Source: an uncultured Planctomycetaceae bacterium (GTDB lineage Bacteria > Planctomycetota > Planctomycetia > Planctomycetales > Planctomycetaceae). From it: a stretch of DNA of 64,000 nt. The stretch is from the NCBI GenBank assembly GCA_937916515.1, contig CALFSX010000038.1:1-64000 (forward strand), in the 5' to 3' direction. Below are positions 27,209 to 35,533 of the stretch, piece after piece. The notes beneath the pieces are model-generated. The model was given only the letters and a program-made list of their open reading frames with translations, was not told where the DNA came from and did not search any database. Each line of letters opens with the position of its first letter. Within the stretch, counting starts at the first letter, position 1. A program made the position numbers and the translations under genes.

Positions 27209-28099
27209 ATGGATCGACAGTATCACGCTGAATTTTTGCAGCGAATTGGACACGATGTGACGGAACACAACGGCGTGTTGTGGTTCGATGTGTTTTCTCG
27301 CGCGTACACGACAATTCCGTATGACGCGCCCATCGATTGTGCTTCCTTTGATCCGTCTTCCGTACTTGGCAAAGATGGGCTGATGCTGCGGCATTCGTGC
27401 CCGGTTGATCAGGGAGTGGTCAGTTTTCAGCACGTTGTGACTGACAAGAACTATGGGATGTCGACTTTGATTAGTCGAGCTCGTAATAAGACTCGCCAGG
27501 GGCTACGGCTTTGCACAGCAGGGCAAATCGACCCGATCGAACTTGGCGAAGCGGGCATTCGATTGCATGCTGAAACAATTATTCGTCAGGGAAGAAAGCT
27601 GCCTCACGATTTTGAAGCTTATTGGAAGAAGTACTTCGAAGAAGCTTCGAAAAGTCCGTGTGTTACGGGTTGGGCAGCGTGGCATGAAGGCGAACTGGCG
27701 GCGTACCTGCTTTCGTTTCGTGTTGGATCGACGGAATATGTTTCGATTGTTCGATCAAGCCAGAAGAAGCTCGAGTACAAACCCAATAACGCAATGTTGT
27801 TTACGTTTTTGGAAGCGATGATGGCTCGCGAGGAGATCAGCGAGGTTTCCATCGGGCTGCAGTCTTTGCAACGCGAAGGCGGATCTCTGGACCTGTTCAA
27901 ACGCGGAATGGGATTTCAGGAGCGACCTATCGGGCAACGGATCGAACTTCGCTCGTCGCTATCGACCGCCCTGCCCCGCCCCGTCGCGTCGTTGGCTGCT
28001 CGCACGCTGGACTATTTGCCAGGCGGCGAAAAACAGGCTCGACTATCAGGTGCCTTAAAGTGGTATGCCAGCCAGCCAAAGCTGCGTCGTGCGGCGTAG
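27209..28099 (+). CDS. FemAB/GNAT-like acyltransferase family protein
   Basis: A soluble protein of about 296 residues with the look of the GNAT-type fold used by FemAB-like and BioF2-like proteins: SRARNKTRQGLRLC, then TGWAAWHEGELAAYLLSF (the core beta strands), YVSIVRSSQKKLEYKPNNAMLFTFLEAMM (substrate/CoA side helix) and VSIGLQSLQREGGSLDLFKRGMGFQ. The last segment, ending in a KxxMGF-type motif, is typical of such domains in surface-polymer gene clusters. The donor could be acyl-CoA or an aminoacyl-tRNA; the sequence does not decide. The start is uncertain: ATG 27209 has AGGG nine bases before it; ATG 27200 and TTG 27170 are in frame. It converges on rarA with 40 bases between stops. Confidence 0.6.
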   Translation: MDRQYHAEFLQRIGHDVTEHNGVLWFDVFSRAYTTIPYDAPIDCASFDPSSVLGKDGLMLRHSCPVDQGVVSFQHVVTDKNYGMSTLISRARNKTRQGLRLCTAGQIDPIELGEAGIRLHAETIIRQGRKLPHDFEAYWKKYFEEASKSPCVTGWAAWHEGELAAYLLSFRVGSTEYVSIVRSSQKKLEYKPNNAMLFTFLEAMMAREEISEVSIGLQSLQREGGSLDLFKRGMGFQERPIGQRIELRSSLSTALPRPVASLAARTLDYLPGGEKQARLSGALKWYASQPKLRRAA

Positions 28100-28139
28100 C
28101 TACGGCTGACGGAGTGATGGTGTGCCTGAGGTTATTGAG

Positions 28140-29480
28140 TTACTGGTCTGAATTGTGATCGTGATCTTCAGGCTGTTGCCGTGACTGTCGAAGCTGGTCG
28201 ACCCACGCTTTGAATTCTGCCTCACGACCTCGCGCAACGGGTTCGTAGTATTGGCGGTTAACGCCAAGGTAATCCTGTTGTACCCAGCCGCTTTCGGCAT
28301 CGTGGGAATAGACGTAGCCTTTGCCGTGCCCCAGTTTTTCAGCTCCTTTGTAATGTCCGTCTCGCAAATGCATGGGCACGGGCAGGATGCTTTGTGTGCG
28401 AACGTCGTGCAGAGCCGCATCGATGGCTTTGTACGATGCGTTTGATTTGGGAGCACACGCCAGATAGGTGGTTGCCTGAGCGAGGTTGATCCGACATTCG
28501 GGCATGCCGATCGATTCTGTCGCATGGAAAGCTGCGGTGGCGATCAGCAGTGCCTGCGGGTCTGCGTTGCCCACATCTTCAGACGCGGCTATGACCAGGC
28601 GCCGCGCGATAAAGCGAGGGTCTTCTCCTGATTCCAGCATACGTGCCAGCCAATACAAAGCCGCATCGGGATCACTACCTCGAATACTCTTGATGAACGC
28701 GCTGGCGACGTCGTAGTGGTCGTCGCCATTCGGGTCAAATCGAACAACTCGCTTCTGCAGCGATTCTTTGGCAACTTCCAGGTCAACAAGCCTGGTCGTT
28801 TCTGCCACGGATAACACGGCGATTTCCAACGCTGTCAACGTACGTCTGGCGTCGCCGTCTGATAGGGTGGCGATCATTTGTAACGCGTCATCATTAACAA
28901 CCACCTTTGTGTTACCAAGGCCTCGAACGCTGTCGCTCAAAGCGGATTTCATGAGGTTCAGCAGGTCGTCGTGATCGAGTTCTTTGAATTCGAAAATCTG
29001 GCTACGGCTAAGTAATGGAGCAACCAAAGAAAAGAACGGGTTTGCTGTGGTGGCTCCAATTAAAGAGATGGTTCCGCTTTCGACATCAGGCAACAGAATG
29101 TCCTGCTGGCTACGGCTGAAGCGGTGAAGTTCGTCGATAAACACGACAGTTTGCGTGCCTGATGTCGACAGTGCGTTTTCTGCTTCAACAAGTAGTTCGC
29201 GAACATCTTTGACTCCCGCCATGGTGGCGTTGAGTCGGCGGAACCGTCGTTTTGTGGCTTTTGCAATCAGTTCTGCCAGCGAAGTTTTGCCGATACCGGG
29301 CGGACCGTAGAAAATCATGGATCCAATGCGGTCAGCGTCCAGCATGCGTCGCAGCAGTTTGCCATCGCCCAGAATGTGGCGTTGACCAGTGAACTCTTCC
29401 AGCGTTCGCGGACGCATCCGCGCCGCCAGAGGACGTGATTTTTCGCGATTGTTTTCTTCTTCGGCTGCAAAAAGATTCAT
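28140..29480 (-). CDS. rarA: Replication-associated recombination protein A (AAA+ ATPase)
   Basis: A 446-residue AAA+ ATPase of the RarA/MgsA/WRNIP1 family, which acts at stalled replication forks. Marks: RPLAARMRPRTLEEFTGQ (18-32), Walker A GPPGIGKTS (59-67), Walker B VVFIDELHRF (112-121), IGATTANPFFS (sensor 1), SDGDARRTLTALE (sensor 2), then the tetramerisation/C-terminal domain with SFIKSIRGSDPDAALYWLARML, RRLVIAASEDVGNADP and the end region YKGAEKLGHGKGYVY. Length and order are normal. A single gene on the minus strand. Confidence 0.95.
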   Translation of the reverse strand: MNLFAAEEENNREKSRPLAARMRPRTLEEFTGQRHILGDGKLLRRMLDADRIGSMIFYGPPGIGKTSLAELIAKATKRRFRRLNATMAGVKDVRELLVEAENALSTSGTQTVVFIDELHRFSRSQQDILLPDVESGTISLIGATTANPFFSLVAPLLSRSQIFEFKELDHDDLLNLMKSALSDSVRGLGNTKVVVNDDALQMIATLSDGDARRTLTALEIAVLSVAETTRLVDLEVAKESLQKRVVRFDPNGDDHYDVASAFIKSIRGSDPDAALYWLARMLESGEDPRFIARRLVIAASEDVGNADPQALLIATAAFHATESIGMPECRINLAQATTYLACAPKSNASYKAIDAALHDVRTQSILPVPMHLRDGHYKGAEKLGHGKGYVYSHDAESGWVQQDYLGVNRQYYEPVARGREAEFKAWVDQLRQSRQQPEDHDHNSDQ

Positions 29481-29961
29481 GAATGTTTTCGGGCGGGTTT
29501 AAGGTGCAATGGCATGATTGTGTAGGAATTTGTCTGTTTGAAGTGCGATTATTAGCGTTCTGCCAGCAGTTGTAGAGTCATTGGAGCTTGCTGTGTCTTA
29601 ACTTTCACGTGTTTATGCATGACTTATTGTCTGGATTCCGATGAATTCGATACACCGCAGCTTCATTTTGCTGGTTCAGGCGTCGTCGTGGCGGGAGAAT
29701 TTGCAGTGTGTGGGAATAGTGTTGGCTGATTGGATCGTCTGATGACTCGTTTCAGTGGTTGTGGATGATTGTGATTGGTTTTCCCGTATTTGTCTGTCCA
29801 GACAATTTCAGTGTGATAGACCGAGTGAAATCTTTTAAACTTGTTATCGCAGCGAACCTTTTCACGTTGAGTCAGGTTATCTGAGCGACGCAGTCGCACT
29901 TCCGAGCGTAAGCTCAACTTTGAGTGAAGGGCCATGCCCTTGTTAGGGAATTTTGTTGTCC
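29481..29961. other. Spacer between rarA and the FHA gene
   Basis: About 480 bases between divergent genes. A partial copy of the dispersed repeat lies at 29883-29948, directly before the FHA gene start. Nothing else recognised. Confidence 0.5.
29883..29948 (+). repeat. Dispersed intergenic repeat, partial copy F (right end)
   Basis: Only the right end is clear: GAAGGGCCATGCCCTTGTTA, that is, the hairpin AAGGGC/GCCCTT followed by TTGTTAGGG as in copies C and D. The left part is diverged. It ends 13 bases before the FHA start codon. Confidence 0.5.
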
Positions 29962-30606
29962 ATGGTGGCTGTACTTCAACCAATCAAACCTGGAAAGCTG
30001 ATCGCGATCGACCGTGCAGTGGTATTGGTTGGGCGTGGTTCTGATTGTGATGCCATCATTTCGAACAGCCAAAAAATTTCCCGTCGTCATTGCTGTTTGG
30101 TGCAGGTTGATAATTCTTACTACCTGCGGGACCTTGGCAGCATGAATGGCGTTTGGGTCAATGGTGCTCGGGTTACCAGAGAAGCGATCATCAAGAGTGG
30201 TGATCGAATTTCGATTGGCGATGTTGAGTTCCTGTTCCACCCGAACGCTCGTATTGAACCGAAGAAAACCGTAACAAACAGTAAGCTGGCAGTGGATTCT
30301 TCGGCGAAGCAGGTTGATGCCGCTGGGAAGACGGGGGAGATCGCTGATGCCGTCGCTGAGTCTGCAGACGCGTCCGATGCTGTGGATGTTCATTTGATTC
30401 AATCCGAGTTGATCGAAGTCGTTGACGAAAAATCAGCGAAACAGGATTCGAAGAAAGACGAATTCGAAGTTATCGATGACGTCATTCCGCTGGATGATGT
30501 CGACGCTTACCTGGTTGAAACAAACGAGGTTGAGATCATCGATGAGCCGATCATTGATACAGAAGGCTTCGATGATGACGACGACCTGTTGATACTGGAA
30601 GACTGA
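29962..30606 (+). CDS. FHA domain protein with acidic C-terminal tail
   Basis: A 214-residue cytoplasmic protein. Residues 20-95 are a forkhead-associated domain, the phosphothreonine-binding module, with its key residues in place: VGRGSDCD (R25), KISRRHC (S40, H43) and GSMNGVWVNG (N62). The C-terminal 100 residues are low-complexity and rich in Asp/Glu/Val/Ile, ending EGFDDDDDLLILED. The ATG at 29962 (MVAVLQPIKPG) is preferred to the TTG at 29953. FHA proteins read Ser/Thr kinase output, so this could be a reader for the kinase-ExbD fusion or any other Hanks kinase in the genome; no direct link is visible here. Confidence 0.85.
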   Translation: MVAVLQPIKPGKLIAIDRAVVLVGRGSDCDAIISNSQKISRRHCCLVQVDNSYYLRDLGSMNGVWVNGARVTREAIIKSGDRISIGDVEFLFHPNARIEPKKTVTNSKLAVDSSAKQVDAAGKTGEIADAVAESADASDAVDVHLIQSELIEVVDEKSAKQDSKKDEFEVIDDVIPLDDVDAYLVETNEVEIIDEPIIDTEGFDDDDDLLILED

Positions 30607-30956
30607 CGTTTGCGTTCCGATGGTGGTCTTTTGCGAGGCCGACATTGGATCGACGGACGTTTCTGTACCGCAGATGTTGGTTGAATTGATATCAGGCGGC
30701 TGCTGGCCTGGTTGTGAAATTTGCAGCTGTTTGCACCTTTCAGCCCCCATTTTTGCAGGGAAATCTCAGCTGGTGTCGATTCGCCGATTGTCGCTACAAT
30801 TCCGTTCTACGACCGCATTAAGGGCGGCACGAAGGCAATTTGACAGCGAATTATAGACCTTGTTGGCCTGCGAAGCAGACGCATGGAAGTCTGAGACGCG
30901 TTGCCAGTGGCTATGAGTCAGCGACAGGCGATATGTGCAGAAGCACGGAGGACATT
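30607..30956. other. Spacer before the phosphohexomutase gene
   Basis: About 350 bases. It includes an in-frame stretch from 30840 that could extend the mutase, but the strong ribosome site at 30950 argues against that. Nothing else seen. Confidence 0.5.
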
Positions 30957-32309
30957 GTGGGAACTCGGATTTTAAGCATTTCTGGTCTGCGTGGAATTAT
31001 CGGCGACGGACTTGATCCGTTGTACGTGACGGAATTTGCGGCTGCTTTAGGAACCATGTTTAGCGGTGGGAAAATCGTCGTTACGCAGGATGGTCGAACC
31101 ACGGGGAATCTTGTCTACCATTCGGTGGTGGCCGGGTTACTGGCGACAGGCTGCGAAGTGCTGGACGGAGGCGTTTCTACAACGCCAACCTGCGGTGTGC
31201 TTGTGAAGCACTATGGAGCCGCTGGGGGCCTGCAAATAACGGCCAGTCATAACCCAATTGAATGGAATGGCTTGAAGCCGTTCGCGCCTGATGGCTCCGT
31301 ATTCAATCGTGAGCTCGGTCAGGAATTGATTCGAATTCTGGACGAAGACGCGATCGTCTGGAAGGATTGGTCGGCAACTGGCAAAGTCACGAAAATTGAA
31401 GATCCCGCCGCACCTCATATCGCGCGCGTGCTTGAACTTGTTGACGTGGAAGCAATTCGCAAGAAAAAGTTCAAAGTCGTGCTGGACTGCAATCACGGCA
31501 GCGGAGCGACTTGTGGCCCGCGACTTCTTAAGGAACTGGGCTGCGAAGTTGTTGTGCTGGGCGGCGTGGCGGACGGAAAATTTGAACACATTCCGGAACC
31601 CGTTGAAAAGAATCTGACGGAGCTTTGTGCTGCAGTTTCAGCGAACAAGGCAGACGCCGGGTTTGCTCAGGACCCTGATGCAGACCGCATGGCGATTGTT
31701 GACAATTCCGGACGTTATATTGGGGAGGAGCTGACTCTGGCTCTTGCTGCTGATCACGTTCTGGCAAAACGAAAAGGCCCATTTGTGGTCAATGGATCGA
31801 CAAGTCGTGTAACTGAAGATATCGCCAAAAAGCATGGTTGTCAGTTTCACCGTTCGTTTGTCGGAGAAGCTCACGTTTGCGCCAAGATGCGGTCTGTTCA
31901 GGCGGAACTTGGCGGCGAAGGAAATGGCGGCGTCATTGAACCACGCGTGGGTTATGTGCGTGACAGTCTGGTGTCAATGGCCTATGTTCTGGATGGCCTG
32001 GCTCAACGAAGCACCACACTGGAAAACTGGGCCGACGACCTGCCCTTTTATACAATCGTCAAAGACAAGATCACTTGCCCTGCAGAAGCCGTTACTGAAG
32101 CCTGCAAGGCTTTACGGAAGCAGTTTAAGGACGCCAAAGTAACCGAAGGCGACGGATTGCGATTAGACTGGAGTGATCGTTGGGTGCAGGTGAGGGCCAG
32201 CAATACTGAACCTATTTTGCGAGTCATTGCGGAAGCTCCGGAAACCGACGATGCCACAAACCTGTGTGAACAGGCGATGGATGTTGTTCGTGCTGCCGTT
32301 GGCAAGTAA
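30957..32309 (+). CDS. glmM: Phosphoglucosamine mutase-like phosphohexomutase
   Basis: A 450-residue alpha-D-phosphohexomutase. The phosphoserine loop is TASHNPIEWNG (Ser97 carries the phosphate), the magnesium loop is DPDADRMAIVD, the sugar loop is GEGNGG, and the phosphate-binding site lies in RASNTEPILRVIAEA. The set, with the archaeal-like IGDGLDPLYVTEFAAALG start, fits GlmM, which interconverts glucosamine 6- and 1-phosphate for UDP-GlcNAc; phosphomannomutase or phosphoglucomutase activity cannot be excluded. I place the start at GTG 30957: a GGAGG site lies six bases upstream, and homologues begin at this point (VGTRILSISGLRG). ATGs at 30933 and upstream are weaker. It is followed 9 bases later by a lipoprotein gene. 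Confidence 0.8.
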   Translation: MGTRILSISGLRGIIGDGLDPLYVTEFAAALGTMFSGGKIVVTQDGRTTGNLVYHSVVAGLLATGCEVLDGGVSTTPTCGVLVKHYGAAGGLQITASHNPIEWNGLKPFAPDGSVFNRELGQELIRILDEDAIVWKDWSATGKVTKIEDPAAPHIARVLELVDVEAIRKKKFKVVLDCNHGSGATCGPRLLKELGCEVVVLGGVADGKFEHIPEPVEKNLTELCAAVSANKADAGFAQDPDADRMAIVDNSGRYIGEELTLALAADHVLAKRKGPFVVNGSTSRVTEDIAKKHGCQFHRSFVGEAHVCAKMRSVQAELGGEGNGGVIEPRVGYVRDSLVSMAYVLDGLAQRSTTLENWADDLPFYTIVKDKITCPAEAVTEACKALRKQFKDAKVTEGDGLRLDWSDRWVQVRASNTEPILRVIAEAPETDDATNLCEQAMDVVRAAVGK

Positions 32310-32318
32310 GGTTATTCA

Positions 32319-32720
32319 ATGAGATGTTTCCATATCAGAATCTTACTGGCGTTGATGGCAACGTCGCAGTTGGTCGGTTGTGCTCAGCCAGAACAGCGGC
32401 AGCCGTCTGCGATGCAGATGGCACCGGCGGTAAACCGGCCTGCAGATCACTATGAATGGGTGAAACGCCTGCAGGCTGCTAAGCCGATTGAAGGTGTGCA
32501 GCAGGTTTCTGCAACGGCCGCCAACCGTGTAGCTTTTCCCATTCAAATGCCACCAGGCATGTCTTCACAGTATTCGCTGGTGGTTGATCCCGGAATGCAG
32601 CTTGCCTGGCTGCAGTCGTACGGCAACACGGCTGGTCCGTGGCGGCTTGATCATCCGGATGTTGATAAGTTGCTGAAATCCGTTTCGAATTTGCAAACGG
32701 GTCCGACGGCTGTACAGTAG
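32319..32720 (+). CDS. Small lipoprotein of unknown function
   Basis: A 133-residue protein with a lipoprotein signal: basic start MRCFHIR, hydrophobic core ILLALMATSQ, lipobox LVGC with the lipidated Cys at 21. The mature part has AWLQSYGNTAGPWRLDHPD and is not recognised. The start lies 9 bases after the mutase stop, so the two are probably one transcript. Confidence 0.65.
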   Translation: MRCFHIRILLALMATSQLVGCAQPEQRQPSAMQMAPAVNRPADHYEWVKRLQAAKPIEGVQQVSATAANRVAFPIQMPPGMSSQYSLVVDPGMQLAWLQSYGNTAGPWRLDHPDVDKLLKSVSNLQTGPTAVQ

Positions 32721-32893
32721 TAAAACTGGTGGCTTTATTAAGTGATTCGTTGGTGATCCGGCGATTTCGAATTTAGACTCAGGCCGCCTTTGTCGCCACT
32801 GTTCCGGCAATGTCGGAGCTCGGTTTGCGTTTCGTCTTAGCCGTGTCGTGTTTGTTCGCTCACGGCGCCGCCTGCTTCAGTTTGAGATTCGCT

Positions 32894-34222
32894 ATGCACG
32901 ATCACAAATATATCGAACGTTTCGTTAACCTGTTGGATCCTGAAGGCAACGTGCTGTTCAATTCCACTGTCGAAGATGCTGTTGAGATTCTGGGCAGCGG
33001 AGATGCGGATCGACTTCGACAGATCGACGGACAATTCGCATTGGTGCATCGCAATGGACATATTGTAAAAATGGCTCGATCGATTGGTCGACCGATGCGG
33101 TATTTTCTGGCAAAGCAGGTGGATGGCCCGTGTTTGGTTGTCGCGGAGCGCATGGATGAGATTCTGGAATGGTTGAAGGCTGAAGGGCTGGCTGATCAGT
33201 TTCACCCGTCCTATACGAGAATGGTGCCTGCTCATTATATCGTGGAAGTTGCCTTGCTGGGTTGCCCTGACCCGAGTCCTGGCTATACGCGTTTCTTTAC
33301 GCCGGAACGCAATCGACTGTCCGCAGACCTGGATGAAATTGGCTATCAGTATATTGCCGCGCTGCAGAATGAAATCGCTTGCTGGGTGGATCGAATTCCG
33401 AAGACTGAACCCATTGGTGTGTTGTTTAGCGGCGGCATTGATAGTGGAGCCGTGTTTTGTGCGACATACGACTGCCTGTTGAAGCGTGGAGAATCTCCAG
33501 CTCGCTTAAAGGCATTTACGCTTTCAATCGACGAAAACGGCAGCGACGCAAATCAGGCTCATCAGTTTTTGAGCGACCTGGATCTCGGGCTGTTTCTGGA
33601 AGTTGTTGACGTTCCCCGTTCAGCAATCGACTACAAAGAAGCTGTGCGGTTGATTGAGGATTACAAGCCACTTGACGTCCAGGCCGCAACAATGGGGATT
33701 GCGCTTTGTCGAGAAATTCGCAACCGTTATCCAGACTGGAAGTATCTGCTGGATGGCGATGGTGGTGACGAAAATCTAAAAGACTATCCGATTGAAGAGA
33801 ACAGTGAACTGACGATTCGCAGCGTGTTGAACAATCTGATGCTGTATCACGAAGGCTGGGGTGTTCAGGCTCTCAAGCATTCATTGACTTACAGTGGCGG
33901 TCAAAGTCGTGGACATGTGCGTTCTTCCGTACCAGTCAAGACGTTTGGCTTTCAGGGGTTGAGCCCGTTTGCGCTGCCGAACGTTATTGAAGTGTCGGAA
34001 GGAATTCCATACATCGAGTTGACCGATTGGCAGAACGAGAAGCTGTACTCATTAAAGGGAGAAATCGTTAAACGTGGTGTGGAACAGATTACTGGTATGA
34101 CGATGCCTGTCTTCGAGAAACGCCGATTTCAACGTGGTGCAACGGTGGATGGCACTTTTGATGAGTTGTTTCCTTCTGATGAGCAAACTTACCGTGACGT
34201 GTTTCGAACGGTCTTTCCTTAG
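32894..34222 (+). CDS. Asparagine synthetase-like amidotransferase lacking the glutaminase cysteine
   Basis: A 442-residue protein with a class II glutaminase-like N-terminal domain (to about 130; QIDGQFALVHRNGHIVKMARS) and an adenylating synthetase domain with the PP-loop LFSGGIDSGAV (178-188) and LLDGDGGDENLKDYP, the counterpart of the AsnB SGEGADE loop. The N-terminus is MHDHKY, so the nucleophilic Cys2 needed to release ammonia from glutamine is absent. Homologues of this kind, such as beta-lactam synthetase and lasso-peptide cyclase, use the adenylation chemistry to form internal amides. ATG 32894 is chosen because the domain begins there; ATG 32810 would add a stretch with no counterpart. 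Radical SAM and flavin-enzyme genes follow. Substrate unknown. Confidence 0.75.
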   Translation: MHDHKYIERFVNLLDPEGNVLFNSTVEDAVEILGSGDADRLRQIDGQFALVHRNGHIVKMARSIGRPMRYFLAKQVDGPCLVVAERMDEILEWLKAEGLADQFHPSYTRMVPAHYIVEVALLGCPDPSPGYTRFFTPERNRLSADLDEIGYQYIAALQNEIACWVDRIPKTEPIGVLFSGGIDSGAVFCATYDCLLKRGESPARLKAFTLSIDENGSDANQAHQFLSDLDLGLFLEVVDVPRSAIDYKEAVRLIEDYKPLDVQAATMGIALCREIRNRYPDWKYLLDGDGGDENLKDYPIEENSELTIRSVLNNLMLYHEGWGVQALKHSLTYSGGQSRGHVRSSVPVKTFGFQGLSPFALPNVIEVSEGIPYIELTDWQNEKLYSLKGEIVKRGVEQITGMTMPVFEKRRFQRGATVDGTFDELFPSDEQTYRDVFRTVFP

Positions 34223-34301
34223 CAACGGCATGGCCCTGGACCTAGTGGCGTGGCACCAGGCAAAACGCGGGAAGTGATTTCGCCGGACCGGTCCGTTGTC
34301 C
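34216..34301 (-). repeat. Dispersed intergenic repeat, diverged copy E
   Basis: On the minus strand: GGACAACGGACCGGTCCGGC, then TGGTGCCACGCCACTAGGTC and CAGGGCCATGCCGTTGCTAA. Block order matches copies A-D. The stop codon of the preceding synthetase gene (34220-34222) lies inside its terminal motif. Confidence 0.6.
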
Positions 34302-34580
34302 TCAGGAAGACTTCAGCTGAGGGCGCGGCGCGTAAACTTAGCTATTACTCGTGATACCTTGATTCAATGCCAATACTGTTGCGGCAATACGACCAATGTC
34401 GTTGGATTGCCGGTTCTTTCATGTCGGTACTTAGGAACTGTGTCGAATGAACTTCCCGGAGCGCGTTTAAAGCGGGGGCGGTTCCTGACGGACACTGTTC
34501 GCGGTGTCGGTCGGCAGGAACCGGTCCTACGGAAGTTATTTCAGGATTCTTTCTGAGTAGACTCAGGCGGGTTGTGGTCA
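34223..34580. other. Spacer between the synthetase-like and radical SAM genes
   Basis: About 360 bases. It holds repeat copy E (34216-34301) and the inverted repeat at 34480-34522. An 86-codon frame here (34296-34556, non-ATG start) is not convincing as a gene. Confidence 0.55.
34480..34522. repeat. Imperfect inverted repeat before the radical SAM gene
   Basis: GGTTCCTG (34480-34487) pairs with CAGGAACC (34515-34522), and GACAC (34491-34495) with GTGTC (34504-34508). No T-run follows. It may be a dispersed palindromic element or a regulatory hairpin in the leader of the next gene. Confidence 0.45.
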
Positions 34581-35519
34581 ATGTTTGGCGAGCGAATTAC
34601 AGACGCTGCAATACTGGCAGCTCGCGGTGCAAAGAACCTGGTCGATCCGTTTCGTCCTTATCACATGTTGGTGGAACCAGAGTGGAGTGCAGACAGAGTT
34701 GTGGAGGACGTGGCGACCGTCTTTCTTTCCAATCGTGAATGCCCGTTTCGTTGCCTGATGTGCGACTTGTGGAAGAATACAACCGACGAAAAGGTTCCCG
34801 TTGGAGCGATTTCTGAACAGATCCGTTTTGCGTTAGATCAGTTGCCGGTTGCTCAGCACATCAAGCTTTACAACAGCGGCAATTTTTTTGACGCTCAAGC
34901 GATTCCTCGTGATGAATTTCAATCGATCGCGCAGTTGGTTGCCGGTTTTCGAACGGTCATTGTTGAAAATCATCCGAAGCTGTGCGGTTCTGCGTGCGTT
35001 GAGTTTCAGCAGATGTGTGGGACTCAGCTGGAAATCGCGATGGGGCTGGAGACCTCGCATGAGCCGACGTTGTCGCTGCTGAACAAACAGATGACAACTG
35101 ATGATTTCGCAAGAGCCTGCGAATTTCTGTGTGCAAATGATATTCGGGTTCGAGCATTTGTACTGCTGCGTCCTCCGGGGACGTCTGAGATCGAAGGGGT
35201 TGAGCGGGCGATTGAATCGGTCCGGTTTGCTTTTAACTGTGGTGTACAGTGTTGTGCCGTTATTCCTGTTCGCGCTGGGAACGGTATCATGGAACAGCTG
35301 CAGGTTGATGAATTGTTTAGTCCGCCAACTTTGACTTCGTTGGAATGTGTGTTGGACGAAACGTTGTCCTGGAATCGTGGGCGAGTCTTTGCTGACTTAT
35401 GGGATGCAAAGCAGTTTGCCAATTGTCTGAATTGTGTCGACGAAAGAATTCAACGGTTACATCAGCAGAACCTGAAGCAGGCCTTGCTTCCTGAAGTTTG
35501 TTGCACTCACTGTTTGTAG
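34581..35519 (+). CDS. Radical SAM enzyme
   Basis: A 312-residue radical SAM protein. The iron-sulfur cluster motif is CPFRCLMC (C54, C58, C61; CxxxCxxC), preceded by VATVFLSNRE. The barrel continues with KLYNSGNFFD (GGE-equivalent), LEIAMGLETSHEP, LNKQMTTDDF and FVLLRPPGTSEIEGVERAIES. The C-terminal region has extra cysteines (CLNC, CCTHC). It resembles the Elp3/TYW/archaeosine-type radical SAM proteins in its TSHEPTL region, but the reaction is unknown. ATG 34581 is preferred to TTG 34572. The gene ends 14 bases before the flavin-enzyme gene, so the two are likely co-translated and act in one pathway, possibly with the synthetase-like enzyme upstream. Confidence 0.8.
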   Translation: MFGERITDAAILAARGAKNLVDPFRPYHMLVEPEWSADRVVEDVATVFLSNRECPFRCLMCDLWKNTTDEKVPVGAISEQIRFALDQLPVAQHIKLYNSGNFFDAQAIPRDEFQSIAQLVAGFRTVIVENHPKLCGSACVEFQQMCGTQLEIAMGLETSHEPTLSLLNKQMTTDDFARACEFLCANDIRVRAFVLLRPPGTSEIEGVERAIESVRFAFNCGVQCCAVIPVRAGNGIMEQLQVDELFSPPTLTSLECVLDETLSWNRGRVFADLWDAKQFANCLNCVDERIQRLHQQNLKQALLPEVCCTHCL

Positions 35520-35533
35520 GTTTGGTTTTTCGC

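Noticed and set aside
34296-34556. An 86-codon frame between the synthetase-like and radical SAM genes, possible peptide precursor
   Set aside because: It starts with a non-ATG codon without a ribosome site, covers repeat copy E and the inverted repeat, and has no leader/core-like layout.
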